From assembly GCA_027625915.1 (NCBI GenBank), contig JANTQA010000047.1, positions 5,456,001 to 5,520,000 of the forward strand: a stretch of 64,000 nucleotides of DNA, given 5' to 3'. A model generated the notes under the pieces. The model saw nothing but the letters and a program-made list of their open reading frames with translations, ran no database searches and was not told where the DNA came from. Positions 48,514 to 62,574 of the stretch are shown one piece after another (the stretch's first letter is position 1; each line of letters starts with the position of its first letter). The stretch comes from Anaeramoeba flamelloides (Eukaryota; Metamonada; Anaeramoebidae). Position numbers and translations under genes: made by a program.

Positions 48514-51500
48514 GATAATAATTTTCAAATTTCTGAATATTTATTACAAAATATACAGTTTTTTGGATCATTAGGCGGGTTTAAATATTTAAGAGATGAA
48601 CTACAAAAGACAAATGAACATCGGATAAGCTTTCACAAGTTTAACTCATTGTTAATAATGATTAGCCACATTTATAAATATATTGAAGAAGAATTTATCA
48701 AAATTTTTTTAAATCAAACAATTGGCAGCATTTCTGAACAAATTGAGTATTATTTTCTTCATATTCCGAAGGATATTAATATTGATAATTTTTTCAAAAA
48801 GATAAAAACAACAATCCAAATTTTGAATAAATTAAAAAAAAAAAAAAAAAAATTACAATTAAGGAATACTAACCAAATATTTAATCAAACCGAAAATTAT
48901 AAAGAAAATATAAATTTCGAATTGGAATTAATTAAAGAAGACTATAACAATGAAATAACTAATACAAAAAAAATATTAATTTTAAAAATTATAGCATCTA
49001 TTATTGAAGACATGGAAAATATATTAAAAAACACAACAACAAAAACCAAGATGACTAATAAAACCAAAAAACAGGTTTTACAACAATATTTCAAAGCACA
49101 GAATTTTTTTTGGGATTGGTTTCAAAGAACCCAAATCAACTTTTTTACAACAATTATTGAAAATGAGATTAATTTGGAAATTTTAAAAAACTTCCATTCC
49201 ATTTTTAAATATTATATTAGTAAAAATAAAATTACAAAACAAGAAATTGAGATATTATGGAATCGAATCATTGAGAAATCAATTAAAAAAAATCTCCGTA
49301 ACGAACTGTTATTAATAATCGGAACAAGTATTAATTATTTTAAACCACCAATCATCAATCATTTAGAGTTTTTAATTTCAAAAATTGAATTAATTGATTA
49401 TTTATTTTTTTCTACTTCATTTCTTCGATTTTATCATTTTTTAACCATCAAATCATTTGAAAAAAATCAAAATAATATAATTAATTTTGAAAAAAAATTA
49501 CCAATTAGTTTAAATATTTTATTTAATTTATTAGAAAATAAAAATTTATTTAAAAACAAAAAATTTATTAAAAAAATTAAATTTTATTTAAAAAATGTAT
49601 TTAAAAATCAAAAATGTATTCCCTTTATAGGCATATTTTTTAGAAAATTTATCAATGAATTAAATAAAAAAAATTATGGTGTATTTTTATTAAAATTATT
49701 AAAAATCTTATTTTCGTCGTATATAATCAAGGATCAAAATAATGAAAAAAAATATGACAAAATGATAAAAATAATAAATCAAATAGAAAAAAAATACCAA
49801 TTAATTAATTTATTAATAAAAAACATTAAACTGTTTGTAAATCAAATGAACAACAAAAATATGAACAAGGATAAAAACAAAAACTTTAAAAACAACAACA
49901 ACAACAACAACAAAAACAAAAACAAAAACAACAACAACAGCAACAACAACAACAACAACAATAATAATAATAATGATAATGCTAAAAATTTAAAAACTTT
50001 TAAACAAATTAATAAAAGATTTAAATTTTTAAATTTTATTTTGATTTATTCTAATCTGGAATTAAAAAAAAAACAATTAATTAGTTTATGGGATATTTTT
50101 CAAAAGAATAATATTCAATTAAGGTATTTTTATAATTGGCTAACAAAAATAAAAGTTAAAAAGAAAAGTATTGAACAAAAAATTAAAACTCAAAAAATTT
50201 TTATTTCTGATCAATTAATTTATTATTTATTTAACGAAAGAATTCTTTTAATAAAAAATCCAAATAAATTAATTCTTGAATATTTTTTATTATTTCAAAA
50301 ATGTTTTCTACATCTAAATTTAACAAAAAAATCACTTGAAAAAAATTCTCATAATAATAATAAGAAGAATAATACCAAGCCCCATAACGATGAAAAATTG
50401 AATAATGATGACAATATAATTACAAAGTCATTTTTTAATAAAAAACAAAAGAAAAGAAAGAAATATAAATATTTTCGAAATAATAAAAAAATCTTGAAAA
50501 TTGAAGAATTGTGGTATATTTTTGAAAACTGTAATAATAAAAACTTATTAAAATTAATTAGTAAATTTATTAGTAAACTTCATTTAAACATTTCACCACG
50601 ATCAATTAAAAATAAAAAAGAATATTATAACCTACTTGTCGATTTTTTTAATTATATTTTTAAAAAATTTGAAAATTACCTGGAAAGCCATAATAACAAA
50701 CAAATAATTAATTATTTAACACTCTTTATCACTTTGATCAAAACATATGATTCATTTACAAATTTAAGATTTTTAACTTCAGTTGAATTTCTTCGGTTCA
50801 AATATCAAACAAAATTTCCATTTCTAAAATTGAAAATTAATTATTATCAAAAAAGCCAATTAATTGAATCATTTGATTTAAAAATTCATAAATTTATAAA
50901 ATTAAAAACATTAAAGCAATTAATCTCAGAATCTTTAAAAATTAAAGAAAATGAAATTGTTATTGAAAATCCCCTAAATAATGAAAAATTTCAGAATAAT
51001 TTAAATATTTTAACACTTTATCAATTAAATATTAAAAATAAACAAAATTTAATTATTAAAAGTGAAAATATTCAAAATGAAAAATTGAAAATTATTGGCC
51101 AAAGAATAATAGACAAGAATGATTATCATTTATTTAATGATGAATGTATTAATTCTGGCGATGGTAGTAATTTAAACACTAATAACCTGCATAAATCAAA
51201 TTCAAATAAAAAGAATATTAATTTGAGATTTTTGAAAAACAATCATAGGTTTCCTGCTTTTTGGATTGCAAATTCTAATAAATTTAAAAAAATATTTTCG
51301 ATCTTGGACAATTATGAGAATATTGGTATTTTAAAAAAAACTTGGAAATTAATACAATTGTTGCCAACAAATCGCCGGTATTTATATATACTAAGTAAAA
51401 TAGATCCAAACAAAAAATTACCTTTTTACAATGAAGCAAAAAATGATCAATTACAGAAAAAATATTCAAATAAACAATTCCCAACATTCTATCAATTATT

Positions 51501-53032
51501 AAATACAAAGAAAAAGCTATTAAAATTATTTTATTTTTTAAAAATTATTTGGATGAATTTATTTATTCATAAAGATGATAATTTATTTAATTTATTGCCT
51601 TCAAATGAGCTTTTAGACATTTTCTGGATTCAAAAATTCTTAATTAGTCATGGTAAAGATTTATTAATAGAAATTTTTCATAAATTATTTGAAAAATTAA
51701 AATTCATTTATTTAGATCTTAAGAATAATAGAAATCATTCTGAGAATAACTTTTATTATTTAATTATATTAAAAATGTCAACATTAATAATGAAAATATT
51801 AACAATTGTTCAGTTAAATAATGGTAATAGAAATAAAAATTCAAAGAGAAAATCACAATCAAAAAATGGAAAGGAAAATGAAGTGCAGTTAAAGAAAGAA
51901 GTTGAAGATAAAAATGATAACGAAATAAACGATGATAAAAGAAATGATAATGATAATGGCGAAGAAGAAGAAGAAGATGATGATGATGATGAGAGTGATG
52001 AGAGTGATGAGGATGAGGATGAGGATAAAAAAGACGAGGATGATGAGGATGAAAAAAGAAATAAAATTAATTGGAAACTATTTAATAATAATAAAATTAT
52101 CAAATCAAAAAAAAATAAATTTTTTTATACATTAATTTGTTTTAATCAATTATCTGTGCAATTTTTAAATGAAGTTAATTATAAGAATAATGATTATTAT
52201 AAATTAAAAAAACAATCCATAAAATATTTTGATATTTCTCTAGAAATTTTAAATGAGCTCATGAAAAAACAATCAAAATTCATTTTACAATTTAAAAATT
52301 TCCCATTTGAAAACTTTCTTCAATTAATGATTTTAAATGAAAATATTTCCAAAATTAGACAATTTGGTTATGAATTTATTTTACACATTTTACATTTTTT
52401 CCCATCAAAAAAAAAATCCAAATTAATTCATAATATTTTAGATATTTTATTAAATACTTTCAACAATAAAAATATTGATGATTATAAAAGCAATTCTTTT
52501 GAATTCTATGAATTATTCAGTCATGTCATTTCAATATTACCAAATAATAAATTTCAAAAATTTTTAAACACAAACATAACGATTATACACAAATTAATCA
52601 ATCAGATCCTTTCACACAAAAGTATTGATACCTCAAATAAAAAAGATAAACTATTCAATGGCAAAATGCAGTTACTAACCACAATTTTACGAGATGAATT
52701 TGGAATTAAAAAAAAGGAAAAATTAAATGCAAAGTATAATTTTATTCCAAATTTTTATAACACTTGCTTATTTTGCTTTGTATCCAAAATTAATCATCAA
52801 AATAGAGATATTTTTTTCCCCAAATGCCACCATCTAGAGACAAGAAAAAATGCCTATCTTTTGTTATATTCTTTTGTTAAAGATTCCTTAAAAAACTTTT
52901 CAATATTAATCAACTTACTATCAAATCATTTTAGTAACTTAAAATTGACAAAAGAATGGATTCCAAACCCAATTTTAAAAAATCAACAAACGCTGAGTGG
53001 ATTTGTTGGATTGAAAAATCAAGGTAATATTC

Positions 53033-53066
<34 letters not shown>

Positions 53067-56000
53067 CTTAAAATTGAATAAATATGGTTAGTTTCAATAA
53101 TTTAGTTTTCGAATAACTAATATTAGTCTGATAATTATCAATATTTGTTAAGTCATCCTAAAAACTAAATTAAAACATTAGTTTAGATCATGAAATTTTT
53201 TCTGTTTTTTTTTAAAGTGAAAAAATTAATTTCCAAGAGTCTTTTATTTTTGTAATCTTCAAAATAGTAAAAGTGTACATAATTTTTTTATGAAACGATA
53301 CATTTATAAACTATTTAAATTTTTTTTGTTCAATATTTGGAATATATATATATATATATATATGCACAAAAAGTCTTAATTTTAAATGTATTTTTTTTTC
53401 AGTAAATCATTTTTTTTATTCAAAAACTTTTATCTCTAAATTTTAATCAAATCTCTACTGCCTCACAAAAAATAAAAAAAAATTGACATTCATTGATTTT
53501 CTTATTTGACACTAGACTAGTATGTTTGGTTGATAAATGTATTTTTATAAAGTATTGAAAAGCTATATTTTATCCCTATTAAAACTCTTACTGGAAAATT
53601 AATTTATTTTCAATTTCAAATCACAGAAACCATAAAATGTACTAGTTTACGATAATTTTAAAGTTTATCATTTTTAAGAAATCTTGTATCATTAATTTAG
53701 AATTAGTATAACACCAATGTAAATGAATTGGAAAGCGAGACCAAAAATCAAAAAGTTATCAAAATTTGAGAATCTAGTTTCTTTGATTTCTGTGATTTTC
53801 TTTTTCAACATGAAATGAAAATATTCTCTCTTTCTTTTTAACTTTTAGAATGAAGGATCTTCCAAGATCTTTTCTGTTTTTTTTTTGTTTTATTGGGTTT
53901 TACATTTAATTTGTCAATACAAGCCAATTTGTTAAAAGATTTACATTTTTTTTTTAAACACTTTTCAAGGACTTCTTAAAAGGGACTAATTTTGTAGATC
54001 TTTAATACTTTTTCACTGTAAATTTAAGGCTCTTAATTCAAGTGAATTTATTGTAGAGATTATTGAATTTTCTCTAAAAAACAAATTAAAATTTCTAATC
54101 AATTTCCTTATCTTTTTGAACGAGCAGAGTCAGATAATTGAGAGAAGATCAAAAAAGCATTATTGATATTTGACATTAGTTTGATGTTTTATGTTGGAAA
54201 ACCTAAAATTTTGAACTTTGAATTTTATCATCATTTTTTTGACGAGAGCATTTTGGAATATTAACCTATTATTTATTAACCTATGTTTTGTAAACTATTT
54301 ACAAAAAAGTGGGGTAAATTTATTTAAAATATCTATTTTTAAACTCAATCGCCAAAAAAACTATTTAAATAAACAAAACTATTCTCAACCTTTTATTAAT
54401 TCTTGGTAATAATTCAATTTTTTTATTAGTGTGGTATTGTATTACATAAATAAAAGAGATTAAATTTTTTGATCTCTGTTTTATCTGATATTTTTTAGGG
54501 GTGAAAATTGGTGTTAATTATTTGATTTGTGATTGAAAAAATCGTTTTTATAACTTGTTTAATCTCAATAAATTTTTATATAGAATGGAAAACACATAAA
54601 TGTATTTTATTGTTAAAAAAATCATTTGCCCTTTCCATATTTACTTTTTTTTCTGGAAATTGGTCGTAAATTGTTTTCACCAAAAAAAGTGTTTACTTTT
54701 TTTTTTATCATTTTTTGGAAATATTTAAACCAACATATTTTGAAATAAATACCTTAGTCATTGATTCAATCACGATTAATATTTACCTTAATTTGATATT
54801 GTCAATTAATGAATAGTTCCATTAACAAAGATGATTTTTTAGGAAATGTAAAAAAAATGCCTCACTTTTCGGAAATACCTTATAGTAACACCAAAAATAG
54901 AATCTATTGAAAGAATTGTTCAAGATATCCAATTTAAACTTTACTATTGAAATATTAAACAGTTTATAAAATTGAAAAGTAACAGATTTTAAATTTATTC
55001 TGAGCAAAATTTTTCTTAGAAAAATGAAAATCATATTAGATTAACTATATTTTTCTTAAGACTGTTTTTTCTGGATTATTTTTAATTATACTGGGACTTT
55101 TCTTTTAATATCAATCTCCAAATATGAAAAACTATTTAATTTTCAAAATTTATACAAAAAAAAATTTCAATCAATAAAAAAATTAACATTAAAAAATGAA
55201 AAATCTATAATTTTTGTTTAAAATTCTTTCTTAATTTGAATTGCAGTTTTAAAAAATGAGGAATATTTATTAATAAATATTATTTTTAAATTTATAATAA
55301 CTTTTTATAGATATATTTTGAAGGGGGGGGTTAATTTCCTATTACAACCGTTAGGTTTTTTTAATTTTAAAAATTAAAAGAAAATTTATTTTATTTTTGG
55401 TTTATTTCTCAAAGTAAAAAAATCCGCTGTTAGGCTTTCCAAAATTTAAAAGAATTGAGTAAAATCTTTGCTTTTTATCTATTCCTTTGAATTCTGGAAA
55501 ATCTAGGCACTCTGTGGCACTCTATAACACTCGACAGCACTTTACGATACGAATGTTTGTTGATATTATTATTATATCTGATAATTTTTAAATATTATTT
55601 ACCCTTGCATCCAGAACTATTTATTATCAAGTTTTCTTTAAATTGATTGAGATTAATAAATCTAAGTTTTCTATTTTCTAATTTAATATTTTCGTCTTTT
55701 TTTTTAAGAAAATTTAAAATTTTTTTGAATTATATTTCAAAAATCACGAAGTTCTAATTTTTTTTTGAGAATAACTTCTTTTCTAGTTGAAATTCTGACT
55801 TGATCAAGTTTAGCTTCATTTTTGTAAATTATTCTTGGAAGAATGTGGATTGATTTTTCAAAATTTTATGAATTTTTTATTTACCCAAACATAAATTGAG
55901 TCAAATTAAAAATAACTAGTTCATATAGAATAATTAACTAATACATATTGATGTGAACATTTGTAGTTTTACTCCATTCGCTAGTTATTTTTTGTTGGAT

Positions 56001-59000
56001 AAAAATATCATTTTTTATTTTTTTAAAGCTGACTTTTATTTTTTCAAAATTTTTTTGTAAATCATTTTCTTTTTCTAACGAGATTCCTAAATGCTTAATT
56101 TCTGATAAAGTTTTTGAATTTAGAGTTTTATCAATATTCGTATTCATTTTAAATTCTTGAATAATTTTATAAATTATGATTAATTTTTTTATCAATTTTT
56201 ATCTTCAGGTTTATAATAACTTGTTTACTTCCTGTTCTTGTAAAAATATTTCTTTCTTTCCCAATTATTTATTAAAATAATAATATTTTTTTCTACTTAT
56301 ATTTTTAAATATTTAAATAATTGATTTACGCTTTTATATATTAATTAATAGGGGCAACTTGTTATCTGAATACAGTTATTCAACAATTATTTCATATTAA
56401 AGAATTTCGAAATTTTATTTTAAATTTTAAAGGTATTAAAACAAATAAGAACGCTATAAAAGATCCAAACATTATAAAAAAAAAGAACAATGATAGTAAT
56501 ATTTTATTTGAAGAATTCAAAAAGATGTTTAAAAATTTAAATAAAAAGGAAAATTCTTATTATGATACTTTACCGTTTTGTAGAGTTTTGAAAGATTTGG
56601 AAGGTAAAAATATTAAATTATCTCAACAGGAAGATATTAATGACTTTTTAAAATTACTTTTTAAAAGATTAAATGAAAATTTTTTATCAATTTTCCCAAA
56701 TAATCATTTTTTAGAAGAATTTTTTGGTTTAGTGATACGGCAAAACATCTTATGTCAAAATAATATGCATTTGATAAAAAAAGAAATGACAAATTTAATA
56801 ATTGATTTACCAATTAAAAATTTCAATACACTCGAAAGTTCTTTTCAACACAACTTTAAAGAAAAGACTTTAAAGGATAAATTCCAAAATTATTGTCAAG
56901 AATGCCAAAAAAATGTTCATTGTTCAACAAATTATGAATTTCAAAAATACCCTCCATTTTTAATTTTTCATTTACAAAGATTCGATTATGATTTTAATTC
57001 ACTGCAAACGATTAAATTAGATAAATATTTTGAATTTCCTTTAAATTTAACGAAAAAATGTTTTACAATTAATAATCAAGAAAATTTACTTGATTTATAT
57101 AAAAAAAATATAAATATCAAGAAAAGAAATAATAATAATAATAATCATAAAAGTGATGAGAATTCAAACAAAAATACAACCGAAAATGAAAATGAAAAAG
57201 AAAATGGATATGAAAATAATAATATAATAAATGACAAAGAAAACTTAAAATTTTTAAAATATGCCAGCAAAAATAAATTAAAAAAAAATGATTCGATTAA
57301 AATTACATTTCCAGAATATGAATTAATTGGAATAATTGTTCATAAAGGTACGATTGAGAATGGAAATTTTTATTCAATTATTCGTAATGAAATTATTCCA
57401 AAAACGGACAATAATGAAAATATTTATTTAAATTTTTCAAAACAGAATTTACAAGATTTAAATAATTCTGAAGATGAATCTGAATCTGAAGATGAAGTTA
57501 TTTCAATTCTTGAAGATTTATCAGATAACCAAATTAAATATGAATGGAATAAATTTCAAGATCGAGATATTACAAAAGTCAAGATCGAGGATCTACCTAA
57601 ATTTTGTTTTGGTAAAGAAATTAGTAATGAAAACACGTTCACTATTGATGAAAATTCAGAGTCTGCCCATATGCTATTTTATAGAAAAATAAGAAACAAA
57701 GACAAACCTCGATTGAATAAGAAGAAAAATGAAAATTATTATCCCTCTTCAAAAGATTTAATCCTGAAAAAAAGTTCACAATATCCGAATAAAATTAATA
57801 ATAATAATAATATATTCGGTGATGATAACAATAGTGATAGTGATAGTGATAGTGATAGTGATAGTGATAAACAGGGTAATGACAAAAAGATAAAGAAAAA
57901 GATAAATTCATTAAAAAAAAATGATTTAGTTCTAGTCAACAATTTAAATATAGAATTTAAAAAGTCATTCAGTCTTATTAAATCTATAAATAATAAAGAA
58001 TTCAGTAAATTAATTATTAAACAAAAAAAATTTTTATTCGAAAATAATTTATTTGAGTTCTTATGGAAATTAAAACTTCAAGAAAAATTTTGCAATAATA
58101 AATATACAATAGAAAATGCAAAATTTTTTAATAATGTCAAATTAGAAACATGTAAATTAAATACTTTTTTTGTATTATTTATATTAAGCCATTCGCAATT
58201 GAAAGCAAATTTACAATCTTGGTTTGAATATTTAATTCAAAAATATCAAAATAATTATCAAAATTCAATATGGTTTATAAATTATTTAATTTCTGATGAT
58301 CTTTTGTTAAATCATTTTTTAATCGAATGCGATAATGAAAAAATAAAAAATAACTTTTCCAAACTAATCCAAACTGCTTCTTTAACTTTAATTAATGAGA
58401 AGGGTCATCAAAAACAAAAACACAAACAAAAACAAAAACATCAAAATGAAACAAAATCAACAATTAAAAAATTTCTTGAAAAATTGTTAAAGATTGTTAT
58501 AAATTCACCGACTGATTTAATTAATAATACTAATTTAAATTTTGAAACGCTTTTTAATATATTATGTAATCTAACAAAACTTGATAATTATATTATTAAA
58601 TATCTTGTTCAAGATTGTAATGCTTTATTAATTATACAAAATTTCTTTAATAATTTTGCCTATTCTCTATGGAATAATTCAAATTTTGGTTTAAATAGTA
58701 TGAATTCTTATTCAAAGGTAAATTTAATATCTCAATTATCAATAGAAAAAAATAAACAAGCATTATCATTGAATCGACAACAAAATTTAATTGAACAAAA
58801 AAGAATCAAAGACGAAAATTTCCATAATCAACTTGCTAAGCAATTTAGTCCTCTAATTGAACTTTTTGAACTTTTAATTCTAGCTTGTGAAATTGAAAGA
58901 GATAATAATGAAAATAACAGTGACAATGATCGTGATAGTGATAATGATGGTGGCAGTGGCAATAATAGTGATAATGGTAATGATCATGATCGTAATTGTA

Positions 59001-59617
59001 ATAATAATAAAATTGGAATTGAAAATGAAAATAAAAATGAAAATAAAAATGAAAATAAAAATGAAAATAAAATTGAAATTGAAATTGAACTTAAAATCGA
59101 TAGAAATAACAAGAGCAATAATGAAAACAAACAATTTATGGAAAAACGCAATATATTTTTTAAAAAATTGAATAATGGTTACATTATTAAAATGAATTTG
59201 TTTCTTAAATCAGTACTTCAAAAAAACATAAATGAAAAAAGTATTTTAAAAATTTTTAATTTTCTTTGTTTTAATAATTGGGTTTTGACACAATTTATCA
59301 TTAATATATGTTCAGAAGCACTTTACACTCATAAAGAAAATAGAATAAAACGAAAATCAATTATTAGAATAATGGCCAGTTTAATGGAGATAATTGATAT
59401 CTATACGAAAAAGAGAATTAATCTTGCAATGAATTCTTTAATCCAAGTTAGTGATAATTCTTGGCCAAATGATAATACAGTTCGAAGATTGCTTCGCTCG
59501 GCTCTTAATATTTCAAAATCTAATCAAATGGTTAATAAATGGGTTTTTAAAAACAAAAACTTTATCAATAATAAAATGTTAAAATGTGATCTTCGATTTC
59601 CTTTTAAAGAACTGTAA
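48514..59617 (+). CDS. Giant USP-family deubiquitinase (USP9X/USP24/USP34 type), exons 48514..53023 and 56352..59617, 5'-partial
   Basis: USP enzymes remove ubiquitin; this clade comprises very large proteins of about 2500-3500 residues. Two exons give 2591 residues. The first is open back to an AG acceptor at 48513 (FFGSLGGFKYLRDEL is coding), so an upstream start exon is missing. Order: helical-repeat N-terminal half; Asn/Lys run (about 49890-49980); ubiquitin-like region (about 50870-51065); acidic DE run (51960-52060); USP catalytic domain. GLKNQG at the end of exon 1 joins ATCYLNTVIQQLF, giving the Cys box (Cys at 56360-56362). Zn ribbon CQECQ, LIFHLQRFDYDF, FCFGKE and HMLFYRKI follow. 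The His box reads VHKGTIENGNFYSIIRNE: Asn stands where GHYYS is usual. A helical C-terminal extension follows. Family certain; activity doubtful. Confidence 0.93.
54293..54882 (-). mobile_element. Terminal-inverted-repeat element inside USP intron
   Basis: Inverted relative to its copies at 47935-48442 and 59794-60378. Ends read TATTTACAAAAAAGTGGGGTA and (other strand) AGGTATTTCCGAAAAGTGAG, a terminal inverted repeat of roughly 28 bp. No transposase frame. Confidence 0.65.
55345..55565 (-). repeat. Palindrome array 4 (in USP intron)
   Basis: A TTTTTTAATTTT unit and a CCAAAATTTAAAAGAATTG unit, then GCACTCTGTGGCACTCTATA and CGACAGCACTTTACGATACG, the decayed terminus. It joins LINE sequence at the same point as arrays 1 and 3. 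Confidence 0.7.
55566..56200 (-). mobile_element. LINE relic (reverse-transcriptase palm/thumb to SSGxK region)
   Basis: The minus strand has an 85-codon open piece with NTNIDKTLNSKTLSEIKHLG and ISLEKENDLQKNFEKIK...QQKITSEW, matching the post-palm LG(I/V)xL motif and thumb of non-LTR reverse transcriptases. Further on it has IINSSGCKGK, equivalent to [10 protein letters not shown] at 22.74 kb. Confidence 0.7.
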
Positions 59618-59793
59618 TTATTTATTACTATTATCCAAAATACTTTATTAAAAACAAACATTTTGGCGAACCGATAATAGACCAGTGACAAAGTTTCCAA
59701 CTTACAATCTGAAGCAACCACATTCCATTTCCCTTAGCAACATTCAATTTCCCTTAACCACATTATTTCTAATTGTATACCATTTTATCAAAT

Positions 59794-60378
59794 AAGGTAT
59801 TTCCAAAAAAGTGGGGCATTTTTTTTTACATTTCATAAAAAATAATCTTTTTTAGTGATAGTAATCATTAATCAACTATACCAAATTAAGTTTAATATTA
59901 ATACCAATTGAATAAATCACTTATGTATTTAATTCAAAGCATGTTAGTTGAAATATTCCCAAAAAATGAAAAAAAAAATAGCACTTTTTTTGGTTAAAGC
60001 AATGTACGACCAATTTCAATAAAAAACCGGAAATATGGAAAGGGAACAAATGATTTTTTAAACACGAAAGCGCAGTTATATGTTTTTAATTATATTGTAA
60101 AAATTGTTGAGATAATACAAGTTATGAAAATATTTTTTTTGATCAAAAAGAAAATAATAAACACCAATTTTCACCATAAAAAATTATCCGATAAAATCGA
60201 GATCATAAATTTTAATATATTTTATTTCTGTAAGACAATACTAAGAAACAAATTGAATTATTATCAAGAATCTATAAATGGTGGTTAATGATTTTATATA
60301 AATAAATCCTTTTTTGAAGAATGGGTTACATAAATATATTTTAAAATAAATTTGCACCACTTTCTTGGAAATAGCTTA
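59794..60378 (+). mobile_element. Terminal-inverted-repeat element, complete copy, downstream of USP gene
   Basis: About 585 bp. AAGGTATTTCCAAAAAAGTG at the left and AGCTATTTCCAAGAAAGTGG on the other strand at the right. The best preserved of three copies placed upstream of, inside and downstream of the USP gene. Confidence 0.7.
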
Positions 60379-60394
60379 GTTACAAAAACCACCA

Positions 60395-60615
60395 GGGCGT
60401 AATTTTAAATGAAAAATCGGGCTTATGCTTCATAGAACCACGAATTCTTTGAGGAGATCATCTGATTTAGAATATTTTTGACTATTATGAAAATTTACCT
60501 GTAAAAGAATTGGAACAAAATCCCTCTCAATTTATGGAACCTGGACGATTATTGAAAAAATTGGACAGATTCGCCTTCTCACTGGGTTCAACAATATCTC
60601 AAAATCAAATTCAAG
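60395..60615 (+). repeat. Dispersed repeat, copy 2 (partner 10640-10850)
   Basis: AAAAATCGGGCTTATG, CATCTGATTTAGAATATTTT, AAGAATTGGAACAA and ATTGGACAG appear in the same order as at 10.7 kb, with perhaps a quarter of positions changed. Confidence 0.6.
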
Positions 60616-60639
60616 AATCGGGGAAGCCACGTAGAATGC

Positions 60640-61110
60640 CATCAAGTTTCCAGGTATTCTAGAGAATTCGAAAGAATAGTTGAAGAAAAATAATAGATTT
60701 TACTCAATTCTTATAAAATCTGGAAAAGCTAGCCTAAGTTTTCTTGGTGTTTTCTGTGTTATTTGCTAAGTGTTCTAGGCTTTTTTGAGGTTTTCTATTT
60801 TATTTCTAAAGTAAAAAAAACCTAACGAAAATCTATTGATTTTCCATATAAATAGAAAACTCAAAAAAATCTAACGAACATCTATTGATTTTACAAATAA
60901 ACAGAAAACCTCAAGAAAACCACCGTAAGGTTTTTTTAATATTGTTCTTGATAAAATAATTTCAAAAATTTTCTTTTAATTTTCTCAAATTAAAAAAAAA
61001 CAACTGTTTTCCAAAATTCAAAAAGAAATGAGAAAAATCTTATAATTTCCAATCAAAATAAAAAACATAAGAAACCCGAATCGCGCTTTTCCAGAATTTA
61101 AAAGAAGAGA
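60640..61110. repeat. Palindrome array 5, degraded
   Basis: CATCAAGTTTCCAGGTATTC is a decayed terminus. Units of the AGAATTCGAAAGAAT, CTTGGTGTTTTCTG and TTTTTTAATATTG types follow, with TAACGAAAATCTATTGATTT linkers shared with array 3. Confidence 0.65.
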
Positions 61111-61479
61111 ATAAAATCTTTCATTTTACTTGATTTTATTTAAATTCTGAAAAACTTTAAGAAAAATAGGTGAACTTTTGTTACCACTTTTTCATTGAAA
61201 AAACAAAACAAAAAACATTTTTTAAAAAATTTGAAAATAAATAAATGTTTTCGTATCCTTGTTGATAATAATGTTAATGTTTTATTTTTAAATAAATTAA
61301 TAAAATTAAATGTAGAAAATTTCAATTTTTTTTTTTTTTTTAATTAAAAGTTTGTACTTTTTCATTATTTTTGAATATTAAGATTGACAAACTGCAAATT
61401 TGAAATGAATTTTCATTCAAATCCTTAAAACACTTGTTCTTCCATTATAGTTAGATATTTACATAAAGTGCATTGAATC

Positions 61480-62170
61480 CCGTCAAGTCTAGTAGAGTAC
61501 CTTTGACTGAATAAGTTTTCCTGTCTTCGAAATAATTGAAGAAAATTTTTGAAATTTTCATCTAATTTCCCAAATTATAAAAAAACTAATGGTGGGACTT
61601 GAAATTATCTATTTTATTCTTTTTAAATTATATTGATTTCCCAAACAAACAAAAAAACTCAAAAAAAAAAACGTAATGTGAAGTACCTAGAGTGCCTTCA
61701 AGTGTACTAGGTTTTACAAAATTCAAAATAATGAAGCAAAATCTATAAATTGACTCAATTCGTAAAAATCAAAAAAAAACAAAACCTAAAGCCAAGTTGA
61801 ATACCAATTATTAATCATAGATTATGAATTTTTTTTTATCTGATAATCGTTTTATCCGGTTTTTACATCCTTTATAAATAAAATATTTATCAAGTCTGTA
61901 CATTCCTGTAAAATGCTTCATTTTTTATTTCTATTAACCTAATTTTTTTTATATAGAAAATTCATCGATTTTCTAAACAAAATACAATTCTTAAGAGAAC
62001 TAAACCTTTTTTTTTTTAGTTTAAGTAATTTTCTTATTCTTCTTTAAATTAAAAAAAAAACTATTAGCAGTTTTCCAGTGGAAAGAATTTAGTAAAATCA
62101 ATAATTTTACTCAATACTTTCGAATTAACAAAAGCAAACTACAGCTGGAAAGTTTTTTAATTTGTATAGG
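61480..62170. repeat. Palindrome array 6, strongly degraded
   Basis: CCGTCAAGTCTAGTAGAGTACC and, at about 61680, AGTACCTAGAGTGCCTTCAA recall the terminus. Intervening units retain only part of their palindromic symmetry. Confidence 0.45.
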
Positions 62171-62574
62171 TAAATTATATTATTATTATTATTATTGTAT
62201 CGTAATATTTACTCTGTTTTTCTTATCTTTTATTTTTGAACAATTTTTTTTAATTAATACTTTTTCTCAATTCATAATAATTGATTTTTTTTTAAATAAA
62301 TAGAAAATTTTGAAAATTATTGGATAGCTTTTTTAATTTAAGCAATTAAAATAAATTTTTATAAATCGTCTTTTGATTACCCAAAAGAAAAAAAAATAAC
62401 CGAACCCCTTTCACTAGAAAATAATTTCATTTGGAATTATTTTGAATAATAGATATCCCCTTTAAAATTTTGTAATTTATAAACAAATTTTTTGAAAAAA
62501 ATCTAAAAAATATTCAGTTATTTCATTGAAATAAACTTTATTTCTGTTAAATGGCAACAAAAAAAAATTATCAA

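Larger units (their letters stand above)
53024..56351 (+). other. USP gene intron (3.3 kb)
   Basis: Donor CAAG|GTAATA and acceptor AATAG|GGGCAACT split the Gly codon just before the catalytic Cys box, and joining them restores GLKNQG-ATCY exactly. A T run of about 22 lies right after the donor. The intron holds a TA microsatellite (about 53345-53363), an inverted-repeat element (54293-54882, minus), a palindrome array and a LINE relic (minus). Confidence 0.9.

Noticed and set aside
54822-55034. 70-codon minus-strand frame and similar small frames in the USP intron
   Set aside because: Overlaps a terminal-inverted-repeat element and is not conserved in its other copies.
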